From assembly GCA_016864895.1 (NCBI GenBank), contig CP046107.1, positions 1,495,741 through 1,559,740 on the forward strand: 64,000 nucleotides of DNA, in the 5' to 3' direction. Numbering within the stretch: position 1 is the first letter of the stretch; each line of letters starts with the position of its first letter. This document shows positions 48,411 to 59,102 of the stretch, piece after piece. The position numbers and the translations under genes are program-made. This stretch comes from Neisseriaceae bacterium (lineage in GTDB: Bacteria; Pseudomonadota; Gammaproteobacteria; Burkholderiales; Neisseriaceae). The notes under the pieces are model-generated. The model saw nothing but the letters and a program-made list of their open reading frames with translations. It had not been told where the DNA came from and did not search any database.

Positions 48411-48764
48411 ATGGATAGGTTACAATTATTGGGTATTGAGTTTGAGAGTAGGCTGGGAGTTTATCTTTGGGAGCAGTATAAGCCACAAATATTATTATTA
48501 GATTTAACAATTGGAATAGAAAATCAAGCTAAAATCACTGACGATCTTAATGATACCATTGATTACGTTACATTAATTACAAGTATTAGAGAGCGTTATG
48601 TGAATAAATCATTTAAGTTATTGGAGGCATTAGCGGAAGATATTGCTTCTTTTTTACTAACCGAATTTGATCTATTGATGGTAGATATTCATTTAATTAA
48701 ACCAGGAATTTTACCGAAGGTTAGAGAAATAGGTATTCATATTAACAGGGGCAAACAAGGTTAG
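48411..48764 (+). CDS. folB: Dihydroneopterin aldolase
   Basis: 117 residues. Family features are the start DRLQLLGIEFESRLGVYLWEQ, the TIDYVTL segment, LLEALAEDIA with the pterin-binding Glu, and KPGILPKVREIGI near the end. It cleaves dihydroneopterin to hydroxymethyl-dihydropterin in folate synthesis. It starts a cluster folB-nadK-recN with gaps of 5 and 6 bases. Confidence 0.94.
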   Translation: MDRLQLLGIEFESRLGVYLWEQYKPQILLLDLTIGIENQAKITDDLNDTIDYVTLITSIRERYVNKSFKLLEALAEDIASFLLTEFDLLMVDIHLIKPGILPKVREIGIHINRGKQG

Positions 48765-48769
48765 TTGTT

Positions 48770-49675
48770 ATGTCAAAAGAGAATTTTAATGATATTGGTA
48801 TCGTTCTTAGAAAAGATACGCCTTCTATACATGAAAATACAATTCATATTATTGAATTTTTAATAGCAGAAGAAAAAAATGTTACTCTAGATGAGGTTAG
48901 CTTTACAGAAATAGAAAAAGAACTTTTTGAAAATAAAATAGATGATAAAGTTTTGACTGTTCCATTGTCTACACTTGGTCAATATTGTGATGTTGTTATT
49001 GTTATCGGTGGTGATGGGACTTTGTTAACAGTTGCTAGAAATATAGTAGATTATAATGTTCCTGTGATTGGAGTTAACAGGGGTAGATTAGGTTTTTTAA
49101 CACAAGTCACCTGGAAAAATGAGTCAATTCAAACTATTAAAGATATCTTATCTGGTCAATATATTGAAGAAAGAAGAATTATGTTGGAAGGAAAGATTAT
49201 TCGTAATAGCACTATATTACATGAAGCATTGGTTCTGAATGAGGTAACCATCAGTAGAGGGGGGCGAGGTAATTTAATCAAATTTGAAGTTTTTATTAAT
49301 GGGGAATTTGTGTACACACAGTATTCTGATGGATTGATCATTGCCACGCCTACTGGATCAACTGCGTATTCTTTAGCAGCAGGGGGGTCTATCCTTTATG
49401 CTACTTTACCTGCTTTAAATTTGGTACCTATTTGTCCACAATCAATGACTAATCGGCCAGTAGTTATAGATGCAAATTCTCATATTGAAGTTTTGATCAT
49501 TGATAGTGTTGATTCAAGGGCTCATTTTGATGGGCAGACTTTATTTGAGCTACATAATAGGGATATTATACACGTTGAAAAACATGAGAATTTTATTACT
49601 TTACTACAGCCAGGGTATTATCGATATTTTGATACTTTGAGAATGAAACTTCGTTGGGGGCAACAACTTGTTTAA
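48770..49675 (+). CDS. nadK: NAD kinase
   Basis: 301 residues. It has the diagnostic GGDGTLL (about residue 82), GRLGFLT, NEVTISRG and TPTGSTAYSLAAGGSI motifs. It phosphorylates NAD to NADP using ATP. The order nadK-recN is standard in many proteobacteria. Confidence 0.97.
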   Translation: MSKENFNDIGIVLRKDTPSIHENTIHIIEFLIAEEKNVTLDEVSFTEIEKELFENKIDDKVLTVPLSTLGQYCDVVIVIGGDGTLLTVARNIVDYNVPVIGVNRGRLGFLTQVTWKNESIQTIKDILSGQYIEERRIMLEGKIIRNSTILHEALVLNEVTISRGGRGNLIKFEVFINGEFVYTQYSDGLIIATPTGSTAYSLAAGGSILYATLPALNLVPICPQSMTNRPVVIDANSHIEVLIIDSVDSRAHFDGQTLFELHNRDIIHVEKHENFITLLQPGYYRYFDTLRMKLRWGQQLV

Positions 49676-49681
49676 TTATTT

Positions 49682-51343
49682 ATGCTACAGTCGTTAACAT
49701 TAAAAAATTTTGCTATTGTGGAGTTCTTGGATATTGATTTTCAAGGAGGTTTTTCTGTGTTAACAGGGGAGACGGGTGCTGGTAAATCAATATTGCTTGA
49801 TGCCTTGGAATTATTATTAGGTAGCAAAGCTGACTATTCTAAAATTAGGCTTGGCCATGATGAAGCGATATTATCAGCAGTATTCCGTATTCCGAAGCTT
49901 TTGATATTAAAAAAATGGTTAGAGGAAAATGATTTATTGAATGATAATGAGGAAGAGGTTATTCTAAAAAGGGTTATTAGCCGCTCTGGTAAAAGCAAGA
50001 ATTATGTTAACGCTCAACCAGTTCCCTTAGCTCAATTAAAAGAGCTTGGCTTATATTTAGTTGATATACATGGTCAAAATGCTCATCATTTTCTTATTTC
50101 AGAAACAAATCAAAGGGCGTTGTTGGATGAATATGCACATCATAACAAACTGTTAGATTCTGTTAGGTTAGCATTCAATGCTTGGAAAAAAACTCAATTG
50201 AAACTATTTGAGGCTCAAGGAGAGAAAGACCAATATCAAACAGAGTTAGAAATCTTAGAGTGGAAAAATAAAGAGTTATCTGAGTTGAATCCTCAAGTGG
50301 GAGAATGGGATTCTTTATCTACTATATATGATGAAATGAGTCATCGTAATGAAATGATACAAATTGCAGAAAAAATAGATAATTTTATCGATAAAGATGA
50401 GGGGTTACAGGATGTGGTAGCACGTTCTTTAATAGATTTAGATAAATTTAGTCATGTGGATAATAGATTTAAGGAAAGTGTACAAATATTACAATCTGTA
50501 GAAACTGAGTTAACAGAAATTTCTTCCAATTTACGTTCTATTTATTCTCAATCGGAGGTAGATCAAGAAGAATTTCAACAAATTGAATCTAGACTTTCAC
50601 TATTAAACAGTATAGCTAAGAAATATGGAGTATCGGTTAACGATTTACCCAATGTCTGGCAAGATATTCAGAATAAGTTACAAGACATGCGAGAAAATCA
50701 GAATATCGAACTTTTGAGTATTCATGTAGAACAACTGAAAAATGAATATGAACTTAAAGCAGCTCAGTTAACCCACTCTAGAGAAAGAGCAGCAGAGAAA
50801 TTAAGTCAAGAAGTTACAAATGTGATGCAAACTTTATCTATGGGTAATTCTCAATTTAGGGTACAGATAAAACCTATTGAGCCCAGTAACTATGGTAATG
50901 AGCAAGTTATTTTTAATGTGATGGCTAACTTAGGAGGGGAATTAAAGCCCATCAATAAAGTAGCATCTGGGGGAGAGTTATCTAGGATTAGTTTGGCTTT
51001 ACAAGTTATTATTAGTCAGTATAATGATGTACCAACCTTAATATTTGATGAGGTGGATGTAGGTATCGGAGGTAAAGTTGCAGATGTTGTAGGTAGATAT
51101 TTAAAAGATTTATCAAAAAAACATCAGATTTTAACCATTACACATCTTCCTCAAGTAGCTGTTTATGGACAGCAACATTATGTAGTGAGTAAAACAACAC
51201 AAAATGAAGAGACTACCAGTACAATAAAGTTATTGGCTCAAAATGAAAGGATACAAGAAATAGCGCGTATGTTGGGGGGAGAAAAAATCACAGAACTGAC
51301 TTTGCAGCATGCAGAAGAAGCCTTAGCACTTGTACCTAGGTAA
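49682..51343 (+). CDS. recN: DNA repair ATPase RecN
   Basis: 553 residues, SMC-like. Walker A (GETGAGKS) is near residue 32, a long coiled coil spans about 160-370, the signature is in KVASGGELSRISLALQ, and Walker B is in LIFDEVDVGIGG with TITHLPQVA after it. It helps double-strand break repair by recombination. The stop lies 5 bases from the stop of the convergent ferredoxin gene. Confidence 0.97.
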   Translation: MLQSLTLKNFAIVEFLDIDFQGGFSVLTGETGAGKSILLDALELLLGSKADYSKIRLGHDEAILSAVFRIPKLLILKKWLEENDLLNDNEEEVILKRVISRSGKSKNYVNAQPVPLAQLKELGLYLVDIHGQNAHHFLISETNQRALLDEYAHHNKLLDSVRLAFNAWKKTQLKLFEAQGEKDQYQTELEILEWKNKELSELNPQVGEWDSLSTIYDEMSHRNEMIQIAEKIDNFIDKDEGLQDVVARSLIDLDKFSHVDNRFKESVQILQSVETELTEISSNLRSIYSQSEVDQEEFQQIESRLSLLNSIAKKYGVSVNDLPNVWQDIQNKLQDMRENQNIELLSIHVEQLKNEYELKAAQLTHSRERAAEKLSQEVTNVMQTLSMGNSQFRVQIKPIEPSNYGNEQVIFNVMANLGGELKPINKVASGGELSRISLALQVIISQYNDVPTLIFDEVDVGIGGKVADVVGRYLKDLSKKHQILTITHLPQVAVYGQQHYVVSKTTQNEETTSTIKLLAQNERIQEIARMLGGEKITELTLQHAEEALALVPR

Positions 51344-51348
51344 TTTAT

Positions 51349-51693
51349 CTATTTATTAGTATTTAAAACCTCTAGATTTAATGATTCGTCAAATAAATCA
51401 TCAAAATCAAAAAAGTCTTTTTGATAACTAGATCCTATACTGCTTGGATGACTAAGGTCAAGATATAAATCTCCTTTTACTGTACAACAACATGGTAGAA
51501 TTTCATCAGGGTATAAAAAAGCTAAAGGTGGTGAATCATAATCGACCTTACCTTTTTTTAAGGTTAGGCGACACGAACCACAATAACCACTTCGACATTG
51601 ATATTCAATGATGTAGCCATTTTTTTCTAAAGCATCTAATAGTGATTCACCTTCTTTAATTTCTATTGTGCCCGATTTTGTTGTAATCAACAT
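51349..51693 (-). CDS. yfaE: 2Fe-2S ferredoxin, YfaE type
   Basis: 114 residues. Plant-type 2Fe-2S cluster ligands are visible as CRSGYCGSC and a later Cys in LPCCCTVKGD. In E. coli the YfaE ferredoxin keeps the diferric-tyrosyl cofactor of NrdB in the active state. Its position right after nrdB (6 bases) supports that role. It has about 30 extra acidic residues at the C-terminus compared with short YfaE proteins. Confidence 0.88.
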   Translation of the reverse strand: MLITTKSGTIEIKEGESLLDALEKNGYIIEYQCRSGYCGSCRLTLKKGKVDYDSPPLAFLYPDEILPCCCTVKGDLYLDLSHPSSIGSSYQKDFFDFDDLFDESLNLEVLNTNK

Positions 51694-51699
51694 AGAGAA

Positions 51700-52830
51700 T
51701 TATAACTCAAAATCTTCAAAATCTTCAGTATCTACTTCGGAATCTATTTGCCCTACTAGGTAAGAGCTCAATTCAACTTCTTGAGGAGCTACTTGTACGT
51801 TATCAGAAACCAGCCAAGTATTGATCCAAGGAATTGGATTTTGGGTTGTATTCGGAAAAGCAGCTTCCAAGCCAACATTTTTCATTCGATTGTTAGTGAT
51901 ATATTCAATATATTGGCAAAGTATCTCTTGATTCAGTCCAATCATTGATCCTTGTTTAAATAAATAATTAGCCCATTGTTTTTCTTGTTCTGCTGCATTT
52001 TTAAACAATTCAAAGCATTCATGTTGACAATCTTGTGCAATTTCAACCATCTTAGGGTCATCTTGTCCAGATTTTAGGATATTGATCATATGTTGAGTAC
52101 CAGTTAGATGAAGTGCTTCATCTCGTGCAATTAGACGGATAATTTTTGCATTGCCTTCCATTAATTTTCGTTCTGCAAAAGCAAATGAGCAAGCAAAACT
52201 TACATAGAATCGAATAGCTTCCAGTATATTGACACACATTAAGCAGATATATAATTTCTTTTTTAAGTCATATAATTTTAAGGTGACTTTTTTACCAGCT
52301 AAGTCGTGGGTACCCTCACCATAACGAGAATACAAGTTATTGTAATGAATCAAGTCATCATAGTATAAAGAGATATCTTTAGCTCTTTTAACAATCTCTT
52401 CATTTTCAACAATATCATCAAACACTACCGACGGATTAGTGACGATATTCCTAATGATATGAGTATAAGAGCGTGAATGAATGGTTTCTGAAAAGGACCA
52501 AGTCTCTATCCAGGTCTCTAATTCAGGTAGAGATACAATAGGAAGTAAAGCGACGTTGGGACTTCTGCCTTGGATGGAATCTAATAATGTTTGGTATTTT
52601 AAATTGCTCAAGAATATGTGTTTTTCACTATCAGATAGATTATTAAAATCAATGCGGTCTTGAGAAATATCTACTTCTTCCGGTCTCCAGAAAAACGATA
52701 ATTGTTTTTCTATTAGTTGCTCAAAAATAGGGTATTTTTGTTGGTCATATCTAGCGACATTAACTGATTGACCAAAAAACATAGGTTCTTTAAACTGATC
52801 ATTATGAACGCGACTAAAAGTTGTATACAT
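51700..52830 (-). CDS. nrdB: Class Ia ribonucleotide reductase beta subunit
   Basis: 376 residues, the same length as E. coli NrdB. Iron ligands fall in the [17 protein letters not shown] region, [14 protein letters not shown] and [13 protein letters not shown]; the radical Tyr is expected in the [12 protein letters not shown] to EAIRFYVSF part. The C-terminal acidic tail that docks on NrdA is present ([10 protein letters not shown]). It generates the tyrosyl radical. It follows nrdA by 17 bases. Confidence 0.96.
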   Translation of the reverse strand: MYTTFSRVHNDQFKEPMFFGQSVNVARYDQQKYPIFEQLIEKQLSFFWRPEEVDISQDRIDFNNLSDSEKHIFLSNLKYQTLLDSIQGRSPNVALLPIVSLPELETWIETWSFSETIHSRSYTHIIRNIVTNPSVVFDDIVENEEIVKRAKDISLYYDDLIHYNNLYSRYGEGTHDLAGKKVTLKLYDLKKKLYICLMCVNILEAIRFYVSFACSFAFAERKLMEGNAKIIRLIARDEALHLTGTQHMINILKSGQDDPKMVEIAQDCQHECFELFKNAAEQEKQWANYLFKQGSMIGLNQEILCQYIEYITNNRMKNVGLEAAFPNTTQNPIPWINTWLVSDNVQVAPQEVELSSYLVGQIDSEVDTEDFEDFEL

Positions 52831-52847
52831 ACTATTCCCATTAAAAA

Positions 52848-55127
52848 TTAAATCTTACAAGCGCCACCAATACAGTCATCATCTTGTAAGTCCTCTTGAC
52901 TATTGTTAGCACCGTCTCTAGTATTTTGATAGTACAATGTTTTTATACCAAATTTATAAGCATCCAAGAGATCTCTTAGAAGTTGCTTCATTGGCACTTT
53001 GCTGTCTGGAAATTTACTGGGGTCATAATTAGTATTAGCTGAAATTGCTTGATCTACAAATTTCTGCATAATACCGACAAGTTTCAAATAGCCTGAATTA
53101 CCAGGCATATCCCATAATAATTCATATTGATCTTTTAGTTTATGGTACTCAGGAACAACCTGTTTTAAAATACCATCTTTTGATTGTTTGACTGCTACTA
53201 ATCCTCTTGGAGGCTCAATACCATTGGTCGCATTCGATACTTGACTAGATGTTTCTGAAGGCATTAGCGAAGAAAGTGTGGAATTTCTAAGTCCGTACTT
53301 TAGGATATCTTGACGTAACGCTTCCCAATCTAGTTTTAGAGGCTCATTACAATAACTGTCAACGGATTTCTTGTACGTATCAATACCTAATATTCCTTGA
53401 GCATAAGTTGTTTCATTAAAGCCAGGACACTGGCCAAATTCTTGGGCAAGTTTAACTGATGCTTTTAAAAGATAGTATTGTAATGCTTCAAAAGTTTGGT
53501 GTGTTAGTGCATTTGCTGAACCATCTGAATACTTTAGATTATTCTTAGCTAAATAATAAGCATAATTAATCACGCCAATACCTAATGAGCGTCTTTTCAA
53601 GGTTGAGTTTTTGGCTGCAACAATAGGGTAGCTTTGGTAATCTAGTAAGGCATCTAAAGCTCTTACGGCTAATTCACAAATATCTTCTAAAGCATCTAGT
53701 GAATTGATAGTGCCTAGATTAATGGCCGATAAGGTACATAAGCTAATTTCTCCATCGGGATCACTAATATTATTGAGTGGCTTAGTTGGTAATGTAATTT
53801 CAAGACATAAGTTGGATTGTCTAATAGGTGCTACATCAGGGTTGAAAGCACTATGTGTATTGCAATGGTCGACATTCTGGATATAGATTCTACCGGTACT
53901 AGCTCGTTCTTGCATGAGTAAGGAAAACAATTCTACTGCGTTAATAGTTTTTTTACGAATAGAATCATCCGCTTCATATTTTTCATACAGTTCTTGGAAT
54001 TTAGACTGGTTAGCAAAGAAAGCTTCGTACAGTCCAGGAACATCATTGGGAGAAAAGAGTGTGATATTTTTATTTTTGATTAAGCGTTGATATAACGTAA
54101 GGTTGATTTGTACACCATAATCAAGATGACGGATTCTATTTTCTTCAACACCACGATTATTTTTTAGAACAAGTAAAGATTCAATTTCTAGATGCCACAA
54201 AGGATAGTAAAGTGTTGCAGCTCCTCCGCGTACACCCCCTTGAGAACATGATTTAACGGCGGCTTGAAACATTTTGAAGAAAGGAATACAACCTGTGTGT
54301 ATTGCTTCTCCACCTCTAATTGCACTACCTAGCGCCCTAATTCTACCTGCATTAATACCAATACCAGCTCTTTGAGAAACATATTTAACAATTGCTGAAG
54401 TCGTTGCATTAATTGAATCTAAACTGTCATCACACTCGATAAGAACACACGAACTAAACTGTCTGGAGGGGGTACGTACACCCGCCATAATTGGTGTTGG
54501 TAAGGAAATTTTGAAAGTAGAAGTTGCATCGTAAAATCTTCTAATATACTCTAGACGAGTTTCCTTTGGGTATTTTGCAAATAGACACATTGCTATTAGC
54601 ATATATAAGAATTGTGGGCTTTCATACACTTCTTTAGTGACTCTGTTTTGGACTAAGTATTTACCCTCTAATTGTTTCACACCAGTATAGGAAAAATTTA
54701 AATCTCTATTATGCTCGATGTACGCATCTAATTTATCAAATTCTTTTTCAGTATAATCTTCTAACAAATGAGTGTCATACTTTTTTAATTTTATTAAACG
54801 AGATACATGATCGTATAAACGAGGGGGTTCAAATTTTCCAAATGCTATTTTTCTCAAATGAAAAATAGCCAAACGAGCAGACAGATATTGGTAATCAGGA
54901 GTATCGGTAGAAATCAAATCAGCAGCAGCTTTGATAATAGTCTCATGGATATCTTTGGTACGGATTCCATTATAGAACTGAATTTGTGATTTTAACTCCA
55001 CTTGAGAGACTGAAACATTATCTAAACCTTCAGCTGCCCAAGTAATTACGCGATGAATTTTGTCCAAATTCAATTGTTCTAGGCGACCATCGCGTTTAGT
55101 AACTTTTAAACTAGTAAAATCAGACAT
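52848..55127 (-). CDS. nrdA: Class Ia ribonucleotide reductase alpha subunit
   Basis: 759 residues. An N-terminal ATP cone ([18 protein letters not shown]) gives dATP inhibition. Active-site Cys residues are in [13 protein letters not shown] and [11 protein letters not shown], the latter followed by the [11 protein letters not shown] stretch. The C-terminal pair CIGGAC takes electrons from thioredoxin or glutaredoxin. It reduces ribonucleoside diphosphates for DNA synthesis. A plausible -10 (TATAAT, minus strand, in 55128-55185) and a 300-bp repeat array lie upstream. I did not see a clear NrdR box. Confidence 0.97.
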   Translation of the reverse strand: MSDFTSLKVTKRDGRLEQLNLDKIHRVITWAAEGLDNVSVSQVELKSQIQFYNGIRTKDIHETIIKAAADLISTDTPDYQYLSARLAIFHLRKIAFGKFEPPRLYDHVSRLIKLKKYDTHLLEDYTEKEFDKLDAYIEHNRDLNFSYTGVKQLEGKYLVQNRVTKEVYESPQFLYMLIAMCLFAKYPKETRLEYIRRFYDATSTFKISLPTPIMAGVRTPSRQFSSCVLIECDDSLDSINATTSAIVKYVSQRAGIGINAGRIRALGSAIRGGEAIHTGCIPFFKMFQAAVKSCSQGGVRGGAATLYYPLWHLEIESLLVLKNNRGVEENRIRHLDYGVQINLTLYQRLIKNKNITLFSPNDVPGLYEAFFANQSKFQELYEKYEADDSIRKKTINAVELFSLLMQERASTGRIYIQNVDHCNTHSAFNPDVAPIRQSNLCLEITLPTKPLNNISDPDGEISLCTLSAINLGTINSLDALEDICELAVRALDALLDYQSYPIVAAKNSTLKRRSLGIGVINYAYYLAKNNLKYSDGSANALTHQTFEALQYYLLKASVKLAQEFGQCPGFNETTYAQGILGIDTYKKSVDSYCNEPLKLDWEALRQDILKYGLRNSTLSSLMPSETSSQVSNATNGIEPPRGLVAVKQSKDGILKQVVPEYHKLKDQYELLWDMPGNSGYLKLVGIMQKFVDQAISANTNYDPSKFPDSKVPMKQLLRDLLDAYKFGIKTLYYQNTRDGANNSQEDLQDDDCIGGACKI

Positions 55128-55240
55128 TATATGAAAGTTCTCATTATATATATTTTACGTGCCATTATACTTGAAAACGAGTGGTGTGTGATCAATTGTT
55201 GCTTGGATAATTTTCTTAAGTTGAAGTGATTTTTTTAGAT

Positions 55241-55540
55241 GATATTTGTATGATATTTGTATGATATTTGTATGATATTTGTATGATATTTGTATGATAT
55301 TTGTATGATATTTGTATGATATTTTGTATGATATTTTGTATGATATTTGTATGATATTTTGTATGATATTTGTATGATATTTTGTATGATATTTGTATGA
55401 TATTTTGTATGATATTTGTATGATATTTGTATGATATTTGTATGATATTTGTATGATATTTGTATGATATTTGTATGATATTTGTATGATATTTGTATGA
55501 TATTTGTATGATATTTTGTATGATATTTTGTATGATATTT
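55241..55540. repeat. Tandem array of 11/12-bp repeats upstream of nrdA
   Basis: 26 complete units plus a partial one: 19 of GATATTTGTAT (11 bp) and 7 of GATATTTTGTAT (12 bp, one more T). The 12-bp units are numbers 8, 9, 11, 13, 15, 25 and 26, so they are clustered and partly alternate with 11-bp units. There are no other base changes. There is no spacer between units, which excludes a CRISPR. The period is close to one turn of the DNA helix. Confidence 0.95.
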
Positions 55541-55688
55541 ATTTAATTTCTTGAAATTACCAATGATTTATGTTTTGATTAGAATGGGGTAGCCATTTTT
55601 TATTGTTGTTTTACAGTAGTACTATTTTAGTACTATTTTGTATTTCAATTCTGAATCTTCTCAGTAATAATTTGTTATGTAATTGGTA

Positions 55689-55728
55689 TCAACAAACAAT
55701 TTTATATGTCAACAAACAATTTTATATG
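55689..55728. repeat. 20-bp direct tandem duplication
   Basis: TCAACAAACAATTTTATATG occurs twice in a row with no change. It lies between the 11-bp array and rarA. Confidence 0.9.
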
Positions 55729-55837
55729 CGTGGTATTGGAGATCTGATAATGCATTTTTAGATTCGAGAAGTCAATTTGTAGCATATCAGTTCACAGTTT
55801 ATTATTATTATTATTATTTTATAATAGTGAATATTTT

Positions 55838-57178
55838 ATGGATAGTTTATTTCCTAATAGGGACATAGTTACCCCTTTAGCTGAAAAATTGAGACCAAAA
55901 ACTCTAGATGAGGTAATAGGTCAGCAACATTTAATAGGGAAAAATTCCCCTATTCGTTTAATGTATGAGAATAACTCATTACAGTCTATCATTTTATGGG
56001 GACCTCCCGGAGTAGGAAAAACAACTATTGCTAGAATTCTTGCACAGAGGAATGATGCTAAATTAATGATAGTTTCTGCTGTATTATCGGGAGTTAAAGA
56101 AATACGGGAAGCAATACAAACGGCTAAAGATAATTTATTGGAATTTAAAAAAACAATTGTATTTGTAGATGAGATTCATCGTTTTAACAAAGCACAACAA
56201 GATGCTTTTTTGCCTCATGTCGAATCTGGTCTAATGACCTTAATTGGCGCCACAACACAAAACCCCTCTTTTGAAATAAATTCTGCTTTAATGAGTCGTT
56301 TAACTGTTTACGTACTAAAATCTTTAAGTGAAGAAGAGCAAAAGCAATTGATTAATAAGATTATGTTGCTACCAGAATACAGTAATTTGATACTGAGTAG
56401 TGAATCTTCAGAAATTATTATCGGATTCTCAGATGGAGATGCACGGAAATTAATTAATACCATGGAGCAGTTGTTGGGTATTGCGGTCAATAGGAAAATA
56501 AGAATATTAGATAAGGCTTTTTGTATTGAGATTTTAGGTGATAAGATACGCCGGTTTGATAAAGAAGGAGATCTGTTTTATGACCAAATATCTGCCTTGC
56601 ATAAATCAGTCAGGGGGTCTCACCCTAATGCAGCACTTTATTGGTTTTGCCGTATGTTGGATGGAGGTGTAGATCCTAAATACTTAGCAAGAAGAATTAT
56701 CCGTATGGCATGGGAGGATATTGGTTTAGCCGATCCTAGAGCATTGGAAATTGCGAATAATGCAGCTATAACTTATGATCGATTAGGTAGCCCAGAAGGT
56801 GAATTAGCCTTAGCAGAAGCAGTGATTTTTTTGGCCAGTGCAGCTAAAAGTAATGCAGCTTATAAGGCTTATAAGGAGGCCATGATATTTGTTAAAAAAA
56901 CTAACAGTGAACCAGTTCCTTTACATTTAAGAAATACACCTACTCAATTAATGCAGGAGATGAATTGTGGGAAAGTTTATCGTTATGCACATGATGAGCC
57001 AAATGCATATGCAGTGGGTGAAACATATATGCCTGATGGTATGCAGGAGATAGATTGGTATCAGCCAGTAGAAAGAGGTTTAGAAATTAAAATAAAAGAA
57101 AAACTGGAAAGCCTCAAAGAATTAGATAGGTTAGCAAAAATTGAAGCTGTATTAAGTAAAGCAAATGGCGGAGAATGA
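55838..57178 (+). CDS. rarA: Replication-associated recombination protein A (MgsA/WHIP family ATPase)
   Basis: 446 residues. It begins LAEKLRPKTLDEVIGQQHLIG, followed by Walker A (GPPGVGKTT), Walker B (FVDEIHRFNKAQQDA), sensor 1 (GATTQNPSFEINSAL), then the RarA C-terminal tetramerisation region (GSHPNAALYWFCRMLDGG). It acts at stalled replication forks. No good SD was seen before the ATG. The last 13 bases of the gene overlap the 3' end of the opposite-strand tRNA-Ser gene. Confidence 0.95.
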   Translation: MDSLFPNRDIVTPLAEKLRPKTLDEVIGQQHLIGKNSPIRLMYENNSLQSIILWGPPGVGKTTIARILAQRNDAKLMIVSAVLSGVKEIREAIQTAKDNLLEFKKTIVFVDEIHRFNKAQQDAFLPHVESGLMTLIGATTQNPSFEINSALMSRLTVYVLKSLSEEEQKQLINKIMLLPEYSNLILSSESSEIIIGFSDGDARKLINTMEQLLGIAVNRKIRILDKAFCIEILGDKIRRFDKEGDLFYDQISALHKSVRGSHPNAALYWFCRMLDGGVDPKYLARRIIRMAWEDIGLADPRALEIANNAAITYDRLGSPEGELALAEAVIFLASAAKSNAAYKAYKEAMIFVKKTNSEPVPLHLRNTPTQLMQEMNCGKVYRYAHDEPNAYAVGETYMPDGMQEIDWYQPVERGLEIKIKEKLESLKELDRLAKIEAVLSKANGGE

Positions 57179-57258
57179 GGGATTCGAACCCTCGATAGAG
57201 GTTTTGCCCCTATGCACCCTTAGCAGGGGTGTGCCTTCAGCCTCTCGGCCAATTCTCC
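57166..57258 (-). tRNA. tRNA-Ser (anticodon GCU)
   Basis: A 93-base gene including an encoded CCA (TGG on the plus strand at 57166-57168). It has a class II long variable arm, the T-loop GGTTCGAATCC and the anticodon loop CTGCTAA, giving GCU for AGC/AGU codons. Acceptor arms GGAGAAT and ATTCTCC pair. AGT is the favourite Ser codon of the autotransporter SNP repeats. Its 3' end overlaps the end of rarA. Confidence 0.96.
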
Positions 57259-57477
57259 GCACAACGAGACTGCTCACTATAGATAAGCTGCTTTTATTTG
57301 TCAAGAATAAATTATCTTTATTTTATAGTATTTAATAAATTTTGTAAAAAAATCATATTGTTGTCGCTTAAATTATTTAATGTTATTGGCGTTAGGTTTT
57401 AAGGTTTAATGTATAACTAAGTATCAAAAAATTAATTAGGCTTCAAACGAAACAAAATTTATTCAGAGTATGATAAA

Positions 57478-57553
<76 letters not shown>

Positions 57554-57570
57554 TTATTGGATATTGAATA

Positions 57571-57647
<77 letters not shown>

Positions 57648-58219
57648 TCTGTTAGATTAGCTTTTAAAAGACTCACATTTTAGTTGCATATGAGTTAATA
57701 GTCAAGAAAATATAATTAAGATGATATAAAAAAATCTATCATGAATTGAGGCTTCACGTTATTAACATTATTAAAGAGATATTCCAATCAATACTTTGGA
57801 AGATGAATAGTAGTTTAAAATTTATCAATTTATTATTTTTTAAATCTTACTTAATTTAGCAAATACGATCCTTTAGCATTGACCTTGAATTTGACAGAAC
57901 ATTGTATCCAAATGTTGCATTTGTGAGTACATTTTTTAAAAAAATTACTGAGGATTAGAAAAAATCATAAATGATGTCAAGGTATTAATAGCAAGGATTT
58001 ATGTTGATTTTTTAATTAAAAAAAGGCTTGAATAATTCTGTGTTTAAATTGGGTTAACTTAATGAATTGTAGATATTTTATTTATTTTTTTTAAAAAAAC
58101 AGATAAATATATATTTTATGTTTGACTATTTAATAAATTTAGTAGCAAAATGAATATGCTGGTTTTTCTTCTATATGTACATCAATGTAGGGGGCAGACA
58201 TAAAAAGGGGTCATGAGAG
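57648..58219. other. Intergenic region, nothing clear
   Basis: About 570 AT-rich bases between the tRNA genes and the lytic transglycosylase gene. No frame of note. The promoters of the tRNA genes (leftward) and of the transglycosylase/T6SS genes (rightward) should lie here, but none stands out. A GGGGG run at 58190 and an AAGGGG just before the start codon are visible. Confidence 0.5.
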
Positions 58220-58957
58220 ATGCAGAAAAAGATTAGTTTAATTTTTTTTATTGCTGTATTTTCTAACGCATTATCTAAAAACGTTAATGACATAGTCGAG
58301 CATTACGCAAGGCAAGAAAACATAGATCCATTACTGGTCAGGTCTATTATATACCATGAAAGCAGGGGTAATATAAGGGCTCTTTCTCATGTTGGTGCTA
58401 TGGGTCTGATGCAAGTGATGCCGGCTACTGCTAAATTCGTCGGCGTTGATCCTGGTAAACTTTATGTCGTAGATCAAAATATTAAAGCAGGTGTTCTCTA
58501 TTTAAGTTTTTTGAAAAGAAGCTTTAATGGTGATTTGAAAAAAATGGTAGCAGCTTATAATGCTGGGCATGGTGCTGTACAAAAATATGGTGGAATTCCA
58601 CCATACAAGGAGACGGTTGATTATACAAAAAATGTATTAAATACCTACAGTAGGTATAGAGGCGGTCATATAAACCCTTTATTGGTCAGTGGGATTGGTG
58701 GTACTACCAATAAAGTACCGATACAGCAGAGTAAAGAGCAGTTTTTGTTGGTAGTTCAAAATGATGACAGAAATCCTAACCGTAAAGGTAAGGCTTACTC
58801 TTCAGTTTCTTCTACAGCATATGTAAGAGTGGACGATAAAAATAATAAAAGACATAAAACAGTGGTTAAACCTAAGAATGATGGAATTGAGCTTTCTCAG
58901 AGTAATTCTAATTCTCATAAGCGTGGTAGCGTTGTACAGATAATTTCAGAGGATTAA
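58220..58957 (+). CDS. Lytic transglycosylase (SLT family) next to T6SS genes
   Basis: 245 residues. Signal peptide to about residue 19. The SLT domain covers about 25-135 with catalytic Glu47 in YHESRG, then the family motifs GAMGLMQVMPATA and VAAYNAGHGAV. The last 100 residues are polar and disordered-looking. It cleaves peptidoglycan glycan strands. Its place 145 bases upstream of tssA suggests, but does not prove, that it opens the wall for assembly of the secretion apparatus. Confidence 0.9.
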   Translation: MQKKISLIFFIAVFSNALSKNVNDIVEHYARQENIDPLLVRSIIYHESRGNIRALSHVGAMGLMQVMPATAKFVGVDPGKLYVVDQNIKAGVLYLSFLKRSFNGDLKKMVAAYNAGHGAVQKYGGIPPYKETVDYTKNVLNTYSRYRGGHINPLLVSGIGGTTNKVPIQQSKEQFLLVVQNDDRNPNRKGKAYSSVSSTAYVRVDDKNNKRHKTVVKPKNDGIELSQSNSNSHKRGSVVQIISED

Positions 58958-59102
58958 TTTTAGTGTAGATTAATACTAACTATATAAAACTGAATAAAGA
59001 AGAGGAGAATTAGAGCTTAGTACAGAGCCGTAGTGTTTGTTTGGATGAAACTTAAGTTTATTGGTTGGTTTATTTGTTTAATTTTTTGTTGGGTTGGGCT
59101 TT

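Larger units (their letters stand above)
55128..55837. other. Divergent intergenic region nrdA / rarA with repeat arrays
   Basis: Besides the 11/12-bp array (55241-55540) and the 20-bp duplication (55689-55728), it holds a six-unit ATT microsatellite (55801-55818) 20 bases before the rarA start. No gene is seen. Both nrdA and rarA must have their promoters here. Confidence 0.75.

Noticed and set aside
55128..55240. NrdR box upstream of nrdA
   Set aside because: No match to the ACAC-AT-rich-GTGT pattern was found by eye; only short AT-rich stretches.
55241..55540. CRISPR array
   Set aside because: Units are 11-12 bp, directly abutting, with no spacers.
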